Shown: positions 52,430-64,000 of the stretch, piece after piece | Numbering within the stretch: position 1 is the stretch's first letter | Layout of the letters: each line of letters starts with the position of its first letter | Source: Cycas panzhihuaensis | Lineage: Eukaryota > Cycadophyta | Assembly: GCA_023213395.1 (NCBI GenBank) | Contig: CM041465.1 | Span: 133,121,741-133,185,740, forward strand | DNA length: 64,000 nt | Reading direction: 5' to 3' | Position numbers and translations under genes: made by a program | Notes under the pieces: generated by a model | What the model was told of the DNA's origin: nothing | The model's input: the letters and a program-made list of their open reading frames with translations, nothing else | The model's database searches: none

Positions 52430-55120
52430 TTCAAGATCACAAGAGGCATAGCCACAATGAGCTTCAAAATACCTCTTAGTTTGATCAATAGTTCTTCTCT
52501 TAAGTCTTTGAATATGTACTTGAGAAAAACCTACGCCACCAAACTATTCTTCACATGTTTCATCAACATTGTGAATCTTGTATTTCTGTTGAAACATAAG
52601 AACCTTGAGGACTTTTTAGGCTATATTATGTTGTTCTTCATTGATTAGATTATACAGGGAGTGATCAGTCACTAATAGAATACCTGCATAAATCTTCTCA
52701 TTATTAATTTCCCATTGTAATTTAGCTATATCTTTACTAGAGCTACATGTGATGTTCCTCCTGAGATAGGTGTTGTTGCTATCACAGGGATGATAGGTAT
52801 AAGCTATAGATAGGCTATCCAAAGGCCTTTATACTTAGCAATGTTCTTAACTCCAATATACCATAGATCCTAATTGTCTTTCCTTTTCAAAATGTAGTTT
52901 ACATTTTGCTTAAACTGAAAAGATAGTGAAGATGATGGAGTAAAAGAGATAGTGAAGAAATAATAAATAAAAATACCATTAACATGTGATTGAGACACCT
53001 AGCATAATAAGGGGAATATGATTAAATAACAAATAAATGATAATAGGCCACTAATACTTGTGGTAAATACTCTTGATATAGTAGGGTTTGGTGATGTGTA
53101 TAAATGGTAATATAAGGATCATAAAGATAAATAATGTGTCATGTGATCATATGATAAAGATTATGACCAGATAGAATCCAATATATGGGTGCACATAACT
53201 AAAAACCAAGTGTAATGTAGGATGTATGATTAAACCCAAACCTCTATCTCAAGTCTAAAGTAGTTGAGGTGTTAATGCCTAAGGGGGATTCTAGTATATG
53301 TATTAAGGCCTTCACTCACAATACCCACACTGTTGCTGAGACAACATAGAGCCCAAGTACCACTAGTCCTCACCCTATTTACTGATGAGTAGTGATAAAC
53401 CTAACATCAAAAGGTGGTATATGTATATCCTATGGCTATGATAGATGTTGGACCTACTATATTTTAATCTTAATTAGAGTTTTTAGTTTTCCTAGGTGGT
53501 TATCAAGATTATCCATGATTAGAGACTGTAGGTATGGCTAACCTATCCCTCAATTACTATTTTAGTTAAGACTAGACCTGGTGTAAAACCCATACCTCCT
53601 TTAGGGCTTGGATTTGGGCCAATTGTGATCTATTTCAACTAAGACAAGTGTGTACATAGGTTAAGAACTAGTAGTATAAGATGTACAAATGAGATTCCTT
53701 TTAGGAAAGAGTGTAAGTTGTTCTCAAATAACTTGAACTTGAACTTAAACTTAAAAACTAAAATAGAAAGATGTTAAATGCTTTTCTACCTTCTGTGCTT
53801 ACTTGTTATTGTTGCTACTTTATATGTTTATATTATTCTATATGTGGAAATAGAAAGAGTATGCAAGATTTAGTAGGGGAACTAGATGTTACTTCTAATC
53901 TTAGGTTTCCTTGCTTTAGTACAATGTTTCTAAATGTAAGTTTAGAAATTTTAATACAAAATCCGTAAAGACCCAAAAGATAAATCAACTTGCCAACAAA
54001 ATGATGACTTTTCTAAATCTAAAAGTTTGTTAATTTATCCTATTTTGTGATTTTGTTTTACAAAATTTATAAATAATAATAAATAGGCAAAATTTTATAA
54101 AAATTACAAATATGAAGGCCTAGATGATAAAATCTAAATTTATGATAAAAGAAAAAAAATATTCTAAATGATGTTTTTGATAAGATAGTGAAGTCATAGT
54201 TTTGAAAAGCCATATTTTTTTTTTTACTAGAAAAAAATATAAAAGCAAAATTTTGCCAGATTCACTATCTCATAATCCAAACTTTAGTATGTTAAAATAT
54301 TTATCTTGATGTGTACATCAACTTTTCCTTCTATAACAACTTAAAAAATAGCCAAGAAATTGCCTGAAACATACTCGAAACATTTTTTATGGGGTTGAAT
54401 AGGTAGATTTAACATTTGTCAGAAAACTATAAAATTCTCATCAACCAGTGGATGAAATTTGATGAAATCAGTCTCAAAATCCTCCTAAGAAATAAATCTA
54501 CTAAAGCCCTTGAAAAAATTTTAGATTATCAGCTCAAATTTAAAGAATTTCATTGAGGAAAGCGCCCTAGGTTATTCATCTGTGAATTTAGATATTTAAA
54601 AAAAGGAATCTACTTAATACTCACTGAAATTTAGTGAGACTATATCCAAAATGGATGCTTTTCCTAGATCTACTAAAACCCTAACAAAATTTTAGCAAAA
54701 ATTAATTAAATATAATAAAATTAATAGTCGATCATCTATATGGATAAAAATTGAGTTTGAGCTAAAACTAGCTATTACAAGTTGAATCTAAAGTTTTTAT
54801 AGAAGATAAAATTTCTCCTCTTAGATGGGTGACTCTACATGTCAAATTTCATTAAAATCCAAGACTATAAAAAATTTCACAAAATTTTGGCCTTCAATGC
54901 AGTTTGGAGTTGTTTCAGTAGTTAAACAACTTCAAAAATTAATCTTTTTTACTTGTACAATTCTACACACATAGCAAATGTAGCAACATATAAAATAATA
55001 AAATTTGAAGCTCTCTAATACAAAATAAAGTTCTAAAATGAGCCCTTAACCTCATATGAATTGTGAGTGAGAGGCATCAATGTCTCCATGCAATCCTAGT
55101 AAGGAAATATAGTCAACAAT
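52430..55120 (-). other. Gag and leader region of element G
   Basis: A short Cys/His cluster (HCGYASC) near 52450 may be a zinc-knuckle remnant, and a 68-codon frame (52822-52616) lies where Gag would end. Beyond 53.0 kb I cannot read a Gag domain. The part from about 53.9 to 55.0 kb is AT-rich with A and T runs. Confidence 0.4.
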
Positions 55121-55133
55121 GACTCTGATACCA
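55121..55133 (-). promoter_or_regulatory. Primer binding site of element G
   Basis: The minus strand reads TGGTATCAGAGTC, two bases inside the 5' LTR; TGGTATCAGAG is an exact match to the tRNA-Met type. Confidence 0.88.
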
Positions 55134-55135
55134 GT

Positions 55136-55398
55136 TGTTGGGTGAAGGATCTAGTGCCACAATCTACTACACTAAAGTAATAACACACAAGAAGAGTAAA
55201 ATAGAGAGAACAAGATTAAGAGCAAAAAGTGAGAGGTGAGATTATTACTCTCCCCTTCATATTCAGTCTTATATATCAGAGGATATGCATTAGGGTTTCT
55301 AAAGGAGTTTCTTACCTAATGACATGTTCCTAAAATTACACTTAAATGTAAATGAAACTATATTTAACTATGTGACTTATCTAACTTAAAGTCACCTC
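55136..55398 (-). repeat. 5' LTR of element G, outer end missing
   Basis: Aligns with the 3' LTR from TGTTGGGTGAAGG to about TCACCT at 55398. The last roughly 60 bp seen in the partner, with the ATCCATCA end, are absent, so sequence was lost or replaced at this border. Confidence 0.85.
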
Positions 55399-56140
55399 TC
55401 CTCTATTTTTTTCTCTACTTTATATGGAAATTTTCTAATTTATTAAATCATATATTTATAATAGAAAAAGGGATATCCCTCTTACAAGACCTCATTCCTT
55501 CTCTCTCCATCTCTAAAGTTGTCTTACAAGCAACATTTCTATCCTTTATTATCCTTCTAATTTACCCTTATGTATTACTTTATATGTTATTTATCTATGC
55601 CCTTGTCAAAATCCCTTTCTAAAAAAGAATACCTAGACCTCATTTCCTCTTTATTATTTATTATCCCCTTATTCCCTAAGCTTACTCATAGATCCTATCT
55701 TACCTACCCTTCAATATCCACACCACCAATAATAATTCCCACATATTCCCTTCATTAATCCTCATCACTTGTCTATATGAGTTCTTTATTGACTCCTTTT
55801 ATTCACACTCCTTATCCTCCTATTAATCCCTTATATATACCACTCCCAAGCTTCACTCCTAATATAATTTATTACTATCCCTATTCCCTTTAGTGTCTCA
55901 TATTTATAATGTATATATATATTTCCCTCATGATTGCCATACCCATGTTATTTCTTAATCTCATTAGTACCCTATACCACTCCTACCCCCTTTTCACACC
56001 TATACCTTAATATATGCTCCATATGTCTATATTTTCTCTCTCTATAAAATGTTAATTACTTCCCTTGTCATCCCCACATTGATCTTTATCTCTTGTATTT
56101 CTCTTTCTTATCTATACAAATCTCACAATACTTTATCCAT
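55399..56140. other. Pyrimidine-rich stretch on the plus strand
   Basis: About 740 bp in which C and T strongly outnumber A and G on the plus strand, with phrases such as CCTTCTCTCTCCATCTC and CATATTCCCTTC. No coding frame beyond a 62-codon chance ORF (55570-55758). It begins at the truncated LTR edge of G. Confidence 0.5.
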
Positions 56141-59100
56141 CTATTACATAGGCAACCTAACCGCGTATGACCTATCAACTAGCACATATGACTACTTGAC
56201 ATATAGGTAGTGCTAGCCCTTAATATATGTACAAGTCATTTATTCCTACTAATGATAGTCTTGTAGAGAGGATACTTTTGTTTATAAAATCCTCACAATA
56301 ATAGATTAGGTTTATCAAATATATGTGATTTTATATATTAGCATGTTGTGATATCGCTTTGATTCACTTTGGTTATTTTAGTCTATAATTAATTCTCATT
56401 TAATAATAAAGATTGTGCCCTTTATGTTACTTCTGGTAAAATTTGTGGTGATTATTAGGACTAAATTTTCCTAAGTGGTATTATATCCATATTTATGATC
56501 AAGTTTGAGGGATTGAGAAGATGTAAATATGAGAAAGGAGCCAAAAAATTTGTATTTTTTTCCATGATAAGAAACTTCATAACCCTCTCCCATATTTCAT
56601 TTTATTTTTTATTATTATGGTTCTATAAGTGATGTTTTGTAATATACTATAATCAAGTAGCAATCCATCCCACTTATTTTTCTTAGTGGTTAGCTAGAGA
56701 CCATGTATCAAGGATCTATAAATATCATAGGGAAGTATCATTCTTAGCCAAGTATATTTAGGCATATGTTAGTATATAAAGTGAATAAGATCACACTACT
56801 CACATAGGCCTCAAATAATACTTGGCTATGAAAGTAATCCTTTATTATGTTTAGATATATAAGAGGACCTCTTTAGGCTTCCTTTATATACCTAAATTAG
56901 AAAAAATATTGGCTATAAAAAATCTATAGTGTAATAGTTAATAGTTAGCACCATGAAGTTACCCTTCATGAACACTAATTCTGTGTTTCAGGCTAAACCA
57001 CCTATTAGATCTATGTGAAAGTAAAACTAATCATGAGATGTCTCAAGGGTGGACCTTTCAACCAACATCTATAAAGAAGTCCCTTTACTTATTTGGTTAA
57101 ATAAAAATAGATAAATTAAATAAACCTACAAATTAAACTACTTCACACATGCACAATAAAATCCAACCAAAGTCCAATCATGTATAAGTACTCAAATTAA
57201 TCAAACAAGTCAAACAAAATCCCTCTTAACTTTAAGGAGGTTATAAGTAACCTTTCAATAGTTGGAAGGATTATTAGGGGTCCTTGCCCCAAACTAAAGA
57301 TCTTATGCTTCCCCTGTTTCTACCCCAAAATCCTTCTTATGGATAAAACTCTAACCTAGACCTCTATTCCCATCTAAAAAGGAGTAATCTACATTACACT
57401 AGCTATAGATCAGGAGGATTAACAAATGCAGGGATCTAGGAGAGATAAAACTCTAGATTAATGACCCTATTATGGGTCAACCACTAGGGATTCTCTCACC
57501 TGATGATGATCCATTCATGAGAATGATTGCCTCAGAGATGTTCATGTTTGATTCTAATGAGTTCCCATACTTAGAGGTGAAGTTAGAAGGAGGAAGCTAC
57601 TCTCAACCTAAAGGATAATGTCAAGCCACCTTCTTTAGTATTTGAAACATTATTGAAAAGAAAATAATGTCATTGAAGGAGTACTTTTATGCCAAGGATG
57701 TCAGATCCTGGTCAATTTAAAGACTCCTAATGATAAGACATATTTGTCTTTAGGAGAGGATAAGGTTGTATACTAGGGATGCCAAATGCTAAGTGATAAA
57801 GTAAGTCCTAAATAAGGGGATGGGATTTATCCTAGGAGGGCCAAATAAGAATAATCTGCACCTACATGCAAGTTTAGCATATAATTTAAGATTAAATGAA
57901 AACAATAATTATGCACATAATACAACAATCAAATCATGTATAAATGGATGTAATTCCTTTCTTTTTTTTTTCTTATTTCCCTTAAATGGATTGTAAAAGA
58001 AAGAAACTAAGAACACAAGCTAAAAATGAATCTAAGTTCTTTCATTGCACTTATAGTTATCCAAATTGCTATTTACTTCTTTTATGACCTACTTAATATA
58101 AAATGAAAGAATATGATAATTTAAGAAACATACAATCACAAATTTTGATTTCAAATCAAACATTCACTTCTTATCTTTCCTTTTCATGAGTAAATAAGTA
58201 AGAGAGATTAATCATCAATTTAATAAGTGAAAGCTCATTCCCTTTTCTTTTCCTTTTTCTTTGTTTTTGTAAATATAAGGATAGAAAGGAAAGTTTCCAA
58301 AAGATGAAGATAAAATAAGTCCCTTATAATGGAACTATGAAGTAATATATTCACACTCTTTTGATTACAACCACTTTAGAATGAAGTAAATTGATCAAAT
58401 AAGCAATATCATTTGATATTAAAGCCACCATATTTAAGAGAAAAATCTGAAAGCAACTTTGGAAATATACCAAAAATTTGGTAGCATTTTTACTATATAT
58501 GAAAAATTTTGATAACAAAGGAATGCCTCAAGTTGCCTAAAACTTTATGAAAGAGAATAAGAATACCTAATTAATCAAAATCCACCTTACTTACCATTCA
58601 TCTCTCCATAAAGAATTAGCTTAGTTTGTTTAACCCTTTCTTGGGACTAACTTCATTGTAGATTATGAATAAGAATAAGAGAAGGGTAAAATGATGATTT
58701 AGCTTGATGATAGTCAATATAATAGATTGAAACTAGTTCAATACTATAAAATAACCCTTTTCAATGTTTTTAATAATGAAAGATGAGATGGAGATCAAAA
58801 TTTATTTATAGAAAATGAAAACCTTTTTTTAATTCAAATTAAGCTAAAGCAAACTACTCTAATTAATAAAATAAACACCAAATTACAAAGAAAGATACTT
58901 CAAATCTAAGAAAAATATATGTAATATGCCTAAGATTAAAGCCATGTTCCTATCTAATATGTTGTAAAAAGAGCTCCAAGCACTATAAGAATGAGAAACT
59001 TAAGAGTAGTAGAAGTTATAAGAGAGAAGAATATAGTTAAAGAACTAGTGCAATCTAAGAGAAGAAGACCTAGTAGGTGGGTGGAGGGGTTGTTGGAAGA

Positions 59101-59639
59101 TAATGTTTAATATAATGGTGTTTCAAGTGTCTCTAAATTTAAAGAGTTTATAATTGCTTTATCAAGCTTAAGTTTGTCTTCAAATGCAGTAGTTTCCATG
59201 GCAACATTTCATATTTATGTATATTTTGGATAATTATATTAGGAACCTATATTTCCTCTATTATTTATACAACAAACTATAGTTATTATTGCTATTATAG
59301 TAGCTATGTTTGATAGTTTTACAGATATATTTCTTATACTACATTTTATTTCAACATATACCAGATGTAAATATAATATCTTTGGATTTGGAGGTATAAC
59401 AAATTTGTCATTCTTATTGTCTTTTATCATGATATTTATTAAGTTTGGAGGCACAATTAATTTTCCCTCCATATCACCATTAGTAATGGAGTTTTTCTTC
59501 TTTTTGTGGAAAATGGTATGAATGTCACTTCCTTATGTGTTGATATCTTCTTTGTAGTTAGTATTCTATTCAATGAGTATAACATCACTTATATTTTTTT
59601 GGTATATAGTAGTATAGATAATATTCATATTCAATAGAA
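56141..59639. other. Unassigned, AT-rich
   Basis: No domain was recognised on either strand over about 3.5 kb. Frames at 59239-59521 on both strands lack known motifs. At 59091 a TGTTGGAAGATAATGTTTAAT sequence resembles the start of the LTR at 59860 for about 21 bp and then diverges. Confidence 0.4.
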
Positions 59640-60195
59640 TGTCTAGCTTTATAGTATCTATATGGTGTGATAGTTCGACCCACTCTTGGGATATGCGTCA
59701 GATAAAGATCTACTCTATGTTGATAAACCATATATGCAAAGGCATTACATAAGCACTTAGTGGACACAATGGCTAGTGATCTAGTGGATTGTGATATCTT
59801 TATTAGTGTCATTTTATTTGATATATTTTTTATTGTAAAAATTAAACATTATGGGGGGATGTTAGAAGATAGTGTTTAATTTTGGGTTAGATGTTTAATA
59901 TTTTAAGTTAAGAGTCCTATTGTCACAGTTTGGGATTAGTCACAATTTAATGTTGTAAACTCTAAGAGTATAGGGTCTATTATGCACCTACTATTTGTAA
60001 CACATTTGTGTGTTGATCATATAAGGTGCCATATGTCACCTTGCATGTTCAACCCTTCACATTCTTATATTTTACAATGGATTAAGGTTATTATTATATG
60101 TACACACTTATATAAAATATAATTAATAAGATTTATATTAATTTTATCATTATTTATTTTTATTTCTAGCATATTAAATGTGTACAATTTCAATA
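59640..60195 (+). mobile_element. Element L: Ty1/copia remnant, pol end plus LTR
   Basis: Before 59852 a weak reading resembles the copia pol end. It is followed by the polypurine tract TGGGGGGA (59852-59859) and an LTR starting TGTTAGAAGATAGTG at 59860. The LTR end is placed tentatively at CAATTTCAATA (about 60195). The rest of the element is missing, or was deleted between the 59091 motif and the pol end. Confidence 0.5.
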
Positions 60196-61530
60196 GGGTG
60201 AATGTAAGAACTGAGAAACAATTGAGCTAAACATGGTCACACAAATTTTCTACCAAAGTTCATAAGCTTCCAAGAAGATGGCTTCTAATCTACTTTAATT
60301 AACAATAGATCATTAGCAAGGAGTTCTGGAAAAATTTTGGTAGCACTTCATTACATAAAAACTCTCCTCTCTCTTTTAAAAATGCATAGGGATTTACATA
60401 ATAAGAGAGGGAGGAGGATCAATGAGAAAACCATGGATTTTACCTATAGTCTAGTCGACTTTGCTCAATAAAATCTTGCATAGAAGAAGGTAAGATAATC
60501 ATGGATTAGGTAGGGCAGGTGGGGTGGTGCCAAGCTATGAATTTAGGTAGAAATTAGATCAAAATAAGTGAGAAAATTGTGTTCTATTTTTTAATTTACA
60601 AATATGATAGTGAAAAATATAACAAAAAACTAAAAAGATGATAATATATATAAAACATAAAATGTGGTAAGTTATCACATTTTTGTTATTGGTAAAACTA
60701 TAATAAAATAGGGACGCCAAAAAAGACAGAAATAAAGAATAAAAATTGACAAAACAAACTTGTTGGGCCCTCTAAAAGTAATAATGGCTTTAATAAAGAT
60801 TAGATTATGATGAGAAAATACCAAAAAGTGGTAGAAATGAGACTAAGATCAATTGTAATACTTGTTAGTATTGAAAAAGAAATGATAAAAAATGGAATAC
60901 TTGAAGAAGTCTTATGAACCATATTAGACAGGAGCATTAAATTGTATTGTAGTATTAATAATCGATAAATAAAGATCATCACAATCATATATATTTAATA
61001 ATCTAATTGGTAATCCTTCAACTCTTGTAACTTAAAACAAAGTGATATACACATAATCACATTCTAAATAAAGCTTTTCAAATCAAATAATCAACCAAAG
61101 TAGATTTGAGAACTAAACTGCTAACCAAGTGATATTGATTTAATAAATACAAATTATAACTATTAAATAACTTGAGTAAACAAATCAAGACATAAACCTA
61201 ACTATTCCAAAATGGTTGATTATGATGGAATATTTATCCCCTTATCACTAGAAGCTCTCGCTAATGGAAGAGAGCAAGATGATGAATGGTGGAAACTTGA
61301 CTTATAGGACTAAATGAAGTTCAAATTTAAATGTCTTAAGTTCATTTCTTAAGCTACAAGCAAAGGTCAAATTGGATGATGAGTCTCTAATATGTGAAAG
61401 TGGCAAAAGGAGTCCCATAAGAATGGAATAGGTATAGCTTGAGAAAGCCCTTTATGTAGTTATATTTTGAACTCAAACTTGATATCAAATTGCCCAACAT
61501 ATTAATAAGGCTTTCAAAGAGATGTTTATT
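60196..61530. other. Unassigned, AT-rich
   Basis: No gene or element end was recognised. A minus-strand frame (60988-60800) has no domain. Confidence 0.4.
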
Positions 61531-61784
61531 ATAGTTTATCTTCTTTAATAACTATTTTTAGAGGTGTGCCTACTATAGTTTCACCTTATTAATAATGCTT
61601 CATAGGAGTGGCTTGCATAGTTTAACCTCATTAGTAGCTCTTCAAAGGTATAACTACCATAGTTTAATCTCATTAATAGTTCTTCAAAGGTTTGGTCACT
61701 ATAGTTTAACCACATTAATAAAGCTTTGGAGGTGTGGTCACCATAGTTTAACCTCTTTAGTAATCACAACATATCTCTTGAGTG
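61531..61784. repeat. 42-bp minisatellite, about six units
   Basis: The phrase ATAGTTT starts at 61531, 61575, 61617, 61659, 61701 and 61743, a spacing of 44 and then exactly 42 bp four times. The unit includes CTCATTAATAG and CTTCAAAGG. Because 42 is a multiple of three, the overlapping 96-codon frame 61595-61885 shows a 14-residue repeat (HSLTSLV..L-R), which I regard as a by-product. Confidence 0.88.
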
Positions 61785-62429
61785 AGTTAGACTATATAGT
61801 CTTAGAGGGTTATACCCATCACAAGTATGTAATAGGGACTACCCTAGTTTTAGGCTCTTTTACATGTGGATTTTTGAAGTTATAGTTTACCCTCATTATG
61901 GAGTGTTTAGTTAGCTTATACTCATTATAAAGTATCTATTAGTTTATACTCTTTATGGAGTGTTTCCTTCAACTTAGAGTGATGAAGCTAAAAGTGTTAC
62001 TACTCTAGAATATAAGCTATTAGAGAGTTAGTTTTTATATTTTGACTATGTGAGATATGCTCGATGGTAACAAATGAGAAATAGGATAATAACATCAAAG
62101 CCTAAGCATGAATAGAGTGTAAATGGGGTGAATGAATATGATAGGTATTAACAAGTTGAAAGACTACAACTTGGGACTCAGAAAAGAGATTAATAGGTCC
62201 ATCATAGAATTGTAAGACATGAGTTAACACTCTTATGAAAGTAAAATACTTAGCTTTATTGTTGGTTACTTAAGGTAGAAACATATCAATAAAGGTTAAC
62301 ATGTTACCTATTTAGTCACAAACAACCCATGCAACATCAAATGGCCATGGGTTGCATTAACTGCCTCTAATAGAATATGTGTTTAATGCCATGATAAGAA
62401 AGAAATCAAACTTAGAGACAAAATGATAG
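61785..62429. other. Unassigned, with further short repeats near 61880-61970
   Basis: Phrases such as TTTA-CTC-TTATGGAGTGTTT recur at about 61886, 61916 and 61945, perhaps a relic of the neighbouring minisatellite. Nothing else was seen. Confidence 0.45.
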
Positions 62430-63043
62430 TGTTTCCTAGCTTCCAGGAATGGATATGGAGAGGTTGACTCAGGTAAGTGCAGGTATGTTTCTCACCTTAT
62501 TTTTGCTTTTTGTGAGGAGTATTTGCTTGCATGCTATGTTTTTCGTAGATGGTTTGCACTGTCTACACCTATTTAGCTTATGACGACTATAGCGAGGGCA
62601 CACTTCCAGCAAGTGTGGCACCCCGATGGGGCGTCGCCTCCCGTAATCTGCCCTACTCCCCTTAAGACTCACTTGATTTATGTGATGATCACTCTTATAT
62701 TGATTCATCACCATTTAGTCTCCTTATTGCATCCTTGGGTCCCATGATTACCTTTCTTGTGGCTCTTGGTCTGTTGTTTGCCTCTGGGCAGGTGGGCCCG
62801 CCCTCCTTTCGGCCTCCTAGTACACTGGTCCATAGCCCTGGCTGGCTGTTTGGGCTAGTTTGGTCTTCTAGTCCCACACCACGGCAAATTTCGTGGTACC
62901 ACAAAGTTTCCTGCGGTGTGACTGTTATAATTTATTTTTTAAAACCACCGTGGCAATTCTCACATTTATTGTGGAATTGCCACGTGTCCTTCGACCCACC
63001 TCAATGCCAGCCAAGCCCTAATCGCTCGATTAGGGTTAAATGG

Positions 63044-63051
63044 TATTTAAG
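63044..63051 (+). promoter_or_regulatory. TATA-like box of repeat J
   Basis: TATTTAAG lies nine bases after the 9-bp inverted repeat. The equivalent place in the left copy reads TATAAAT on the minus strand (about 18969-18963), so the position is conserved between diverged copies. Confidence 0.5.
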
Positions 63052-63565
63052 CCCATCTCAACTCATTTTTAGGATCTTTTGGCTCTCTTTGGAAGGATTA
63101 CAAAGGAAAAACACCCTATTATCTGCTGCATTTCCAGGACCTGCAATTGCTCCTCTGCACCCAACTCTCCTTAGGCTTCGCTGTGACATCTTCACAGCTC
63201 ATTGCACGCCTTGGAGAGGGCCTCCTTGAGGACTTTTCAGGGTCTCTTTGCCCAGGTAGTCACCAAGTGGTCCCAGAAGCAGGATTTCCCTCAGCCATCT
63301 CAGTAGGGGCTCCATACTTACTGTACTTTAGCCTTTTCTTAGGTTTTCCAGCCTCTTCTCAATAGGCTTTTGTAGAGAAAAATACCTCCCACTTTCTCTC
63401 GAGGTATTTATTGATTTAAAGTCATTTCTTTACTCAGTTTATGCCCAGAGTTGTGTATGTTTGTCACTAGTTTTCTTCTCCTTATTTCAAGCGTTTGTTT
63501 CCTGCTTTCTCTTTGATTTCTCTCAGCTTCTTAAGCCTCTTTTCCTGTGTTTCACACCCAGGACA

Positions 63566-63703
63566 ATGGCTAAAGATGACTCCATAGGGTTTGGGATAGA
63601 GTTGGGTGGATCCCGTACCACCTTTACGTTCCCTAAGGGGCTTCCTCCCTCCAAACCCTCCTCTTTTGCCCCCGTGCTGTCCTTGGAGTGGGCAAGGGAT
63701 TAG
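63566..63703 (+). CDS. Possible start of a J-encoded protein, function unknown
   Basis: An ATG at 63566 opens 45 codons rich in Ser, Pro and Gly (MAKDDSIGFGIELGG...), ending at a TAG at 63701. I do not recognise the protein. Its place about 500 bp after the TATA-like box would suit the start of a gag, but equally it may be chance in GC-richer DNA. No related frame was found in the left copy. Confidence 0.2.
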   Translation: MAKDDSIGFGIELGGSRTTFTFPKGLPPSKPSSFAPVLSLEWARD

Positions 63704-64000
63704 AGGACCATTCCAGTTACTGAAACTAGCATTTGCACCTGTTGCAACGCTGGTTTGTAGGCCCATTCCTTCCATCTGGGAAATGCATAAGCCCTAGAAA
63801 TTTTTTCTAGCTCAATTCTTCTCTCAATGGCCTAGTTTGCTTCCTATAGTATTACGACTCATTGAGGACTTCCTTGGGCTCTTGTGCACCTTTGTTGCCC
63901 CTGTTTATAGCTAGCTATATAGCCATACCCTTACTGCCCTGTGGTTTCTTGAGGGAGGGTAGAGTTGCCCTTTGTAGGAGGTGGGTCACTCCGAGGCTCA

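Larger units (their letters stand above)
48272..55398 (-). mobile_element. Element G: Ty1/copia retrotransposon
   Basis: Minus-strand copia element: 5' LTR 55136-55398 (truncated), primer site 55121-55133, leader and gag region, protease, integrase, RT, RNase H, polypurine tract 48563-48573, 3' LTR 48272-48562. Domain order protease-integrase-RT-RNase H is clear. It is the best preserved copia pol in the window, but still with many stops. A target duplication cannot be tested because the outer end of the 5' LTR is lost. Confidence 0.9.
62430..64000 (+). mobile_element. Repeat J, right copy (runs out of the window)
   Basis: Starts TGTTTCCTAGC at 62430 and shares GAATGGATATGGA..AGGT-GACT-AGGTAAG with the minus strand of the left copy. 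It holds a 46-bp imperfect palindrome (62875-62920), a hairpin with perfect 11-bp arms (62949-62959 and 62974-62984) and a 9-bp inverted repeat (63016-63024 and 63027-63035), followed by TATTTAAG at 63044-63051. I infer a long LTR or promoter region. The part after 63.2 kb is GC-richer and may be transcribed leader. Confidence 0.55.

Noticed and set aside
61595-61885. 96-codon frame with a 14-residue repeat
   Set aside because: The repeat is explained by the 42-bp minisatellite being a multiple of three. The frame has no other support.

Overview
This window looks like intergenic DNA from a large, repeat-rich land-plant nuclear genome. The evidence is the mix of elements: Ty3/gypsy elements, one with a chromodomain; Ty1/copia elements primed by initiator tRNA-Met; and an L1-type LINE whose ORF2 ends in an RNase H domain, an arrangement best known from plants. 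The sequence is AT-rich and every coding region is broken by stop codons and frameshifts. I see no cellular protein gene, no rRNA and no convincing tRNA. The species cannot be named from the sequence.

Layout, 1-16.8 kb: a decayed plus-strand Ty3/gypsy chromovirus (called H; RT at 846-1463, RNase H, integrase, chromodomain and a putative 3' LTR to about 14.23 kb) is split inside its RT by element A (1464-11472, minus strand). A has two 246-bp LTRs, a 5-bp target duplication, a primer binding site, gag and protease, but no RT or integrase. Its leader, between primer site and gag, contains a 6.4-kb AT-dinucleotide microsatellite (4277-10669). After H come the tail and LTR of a Ty1/copia element (M, about 14.46-15.85 kb).

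16.8-19.7 kb and 62.4-64.0 kb: two copies, in opposite orientation, of a GC-richer repeat (J) that shares a cluster of hairpins upstream of a TATA-like box. It is probably a long LTR or promoter region.

19.7-47.2 kb: a nest. A plus-strand gag-protease Ty3/gypsy element (F) has its gag split twice. The first split is by copia element B (21030-34673, minus), which itself carries a 5'-truncated LINE (23572-28579, 14-bp target duplication) and an LTR-like insertion K (28755-31339). The second split is by copia element D (34852-45201, minus), which carries copia element E (40459-44655, plus). A Mutator-like MITE sits in F's 3' LTR.

47.2-62.4 kb: copia element G (48272-about 55398, minus), a pyrimidine-rich stretch, a copia remnant L (about 59.64-60.2 kb), a 42-bp minisatellite (61531-61784), and sequence I cannot assign.

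The elements do not work together as a system. What the window offers is a readable insertion history: the order is fixed by nesting and, for several elements, by target-site duplications. The most unusual structures are the giant microsatellite inside a gag-protease retrotransposon leader, two gag-protease-only elements in one window, and the paired hairpin clusters of J.
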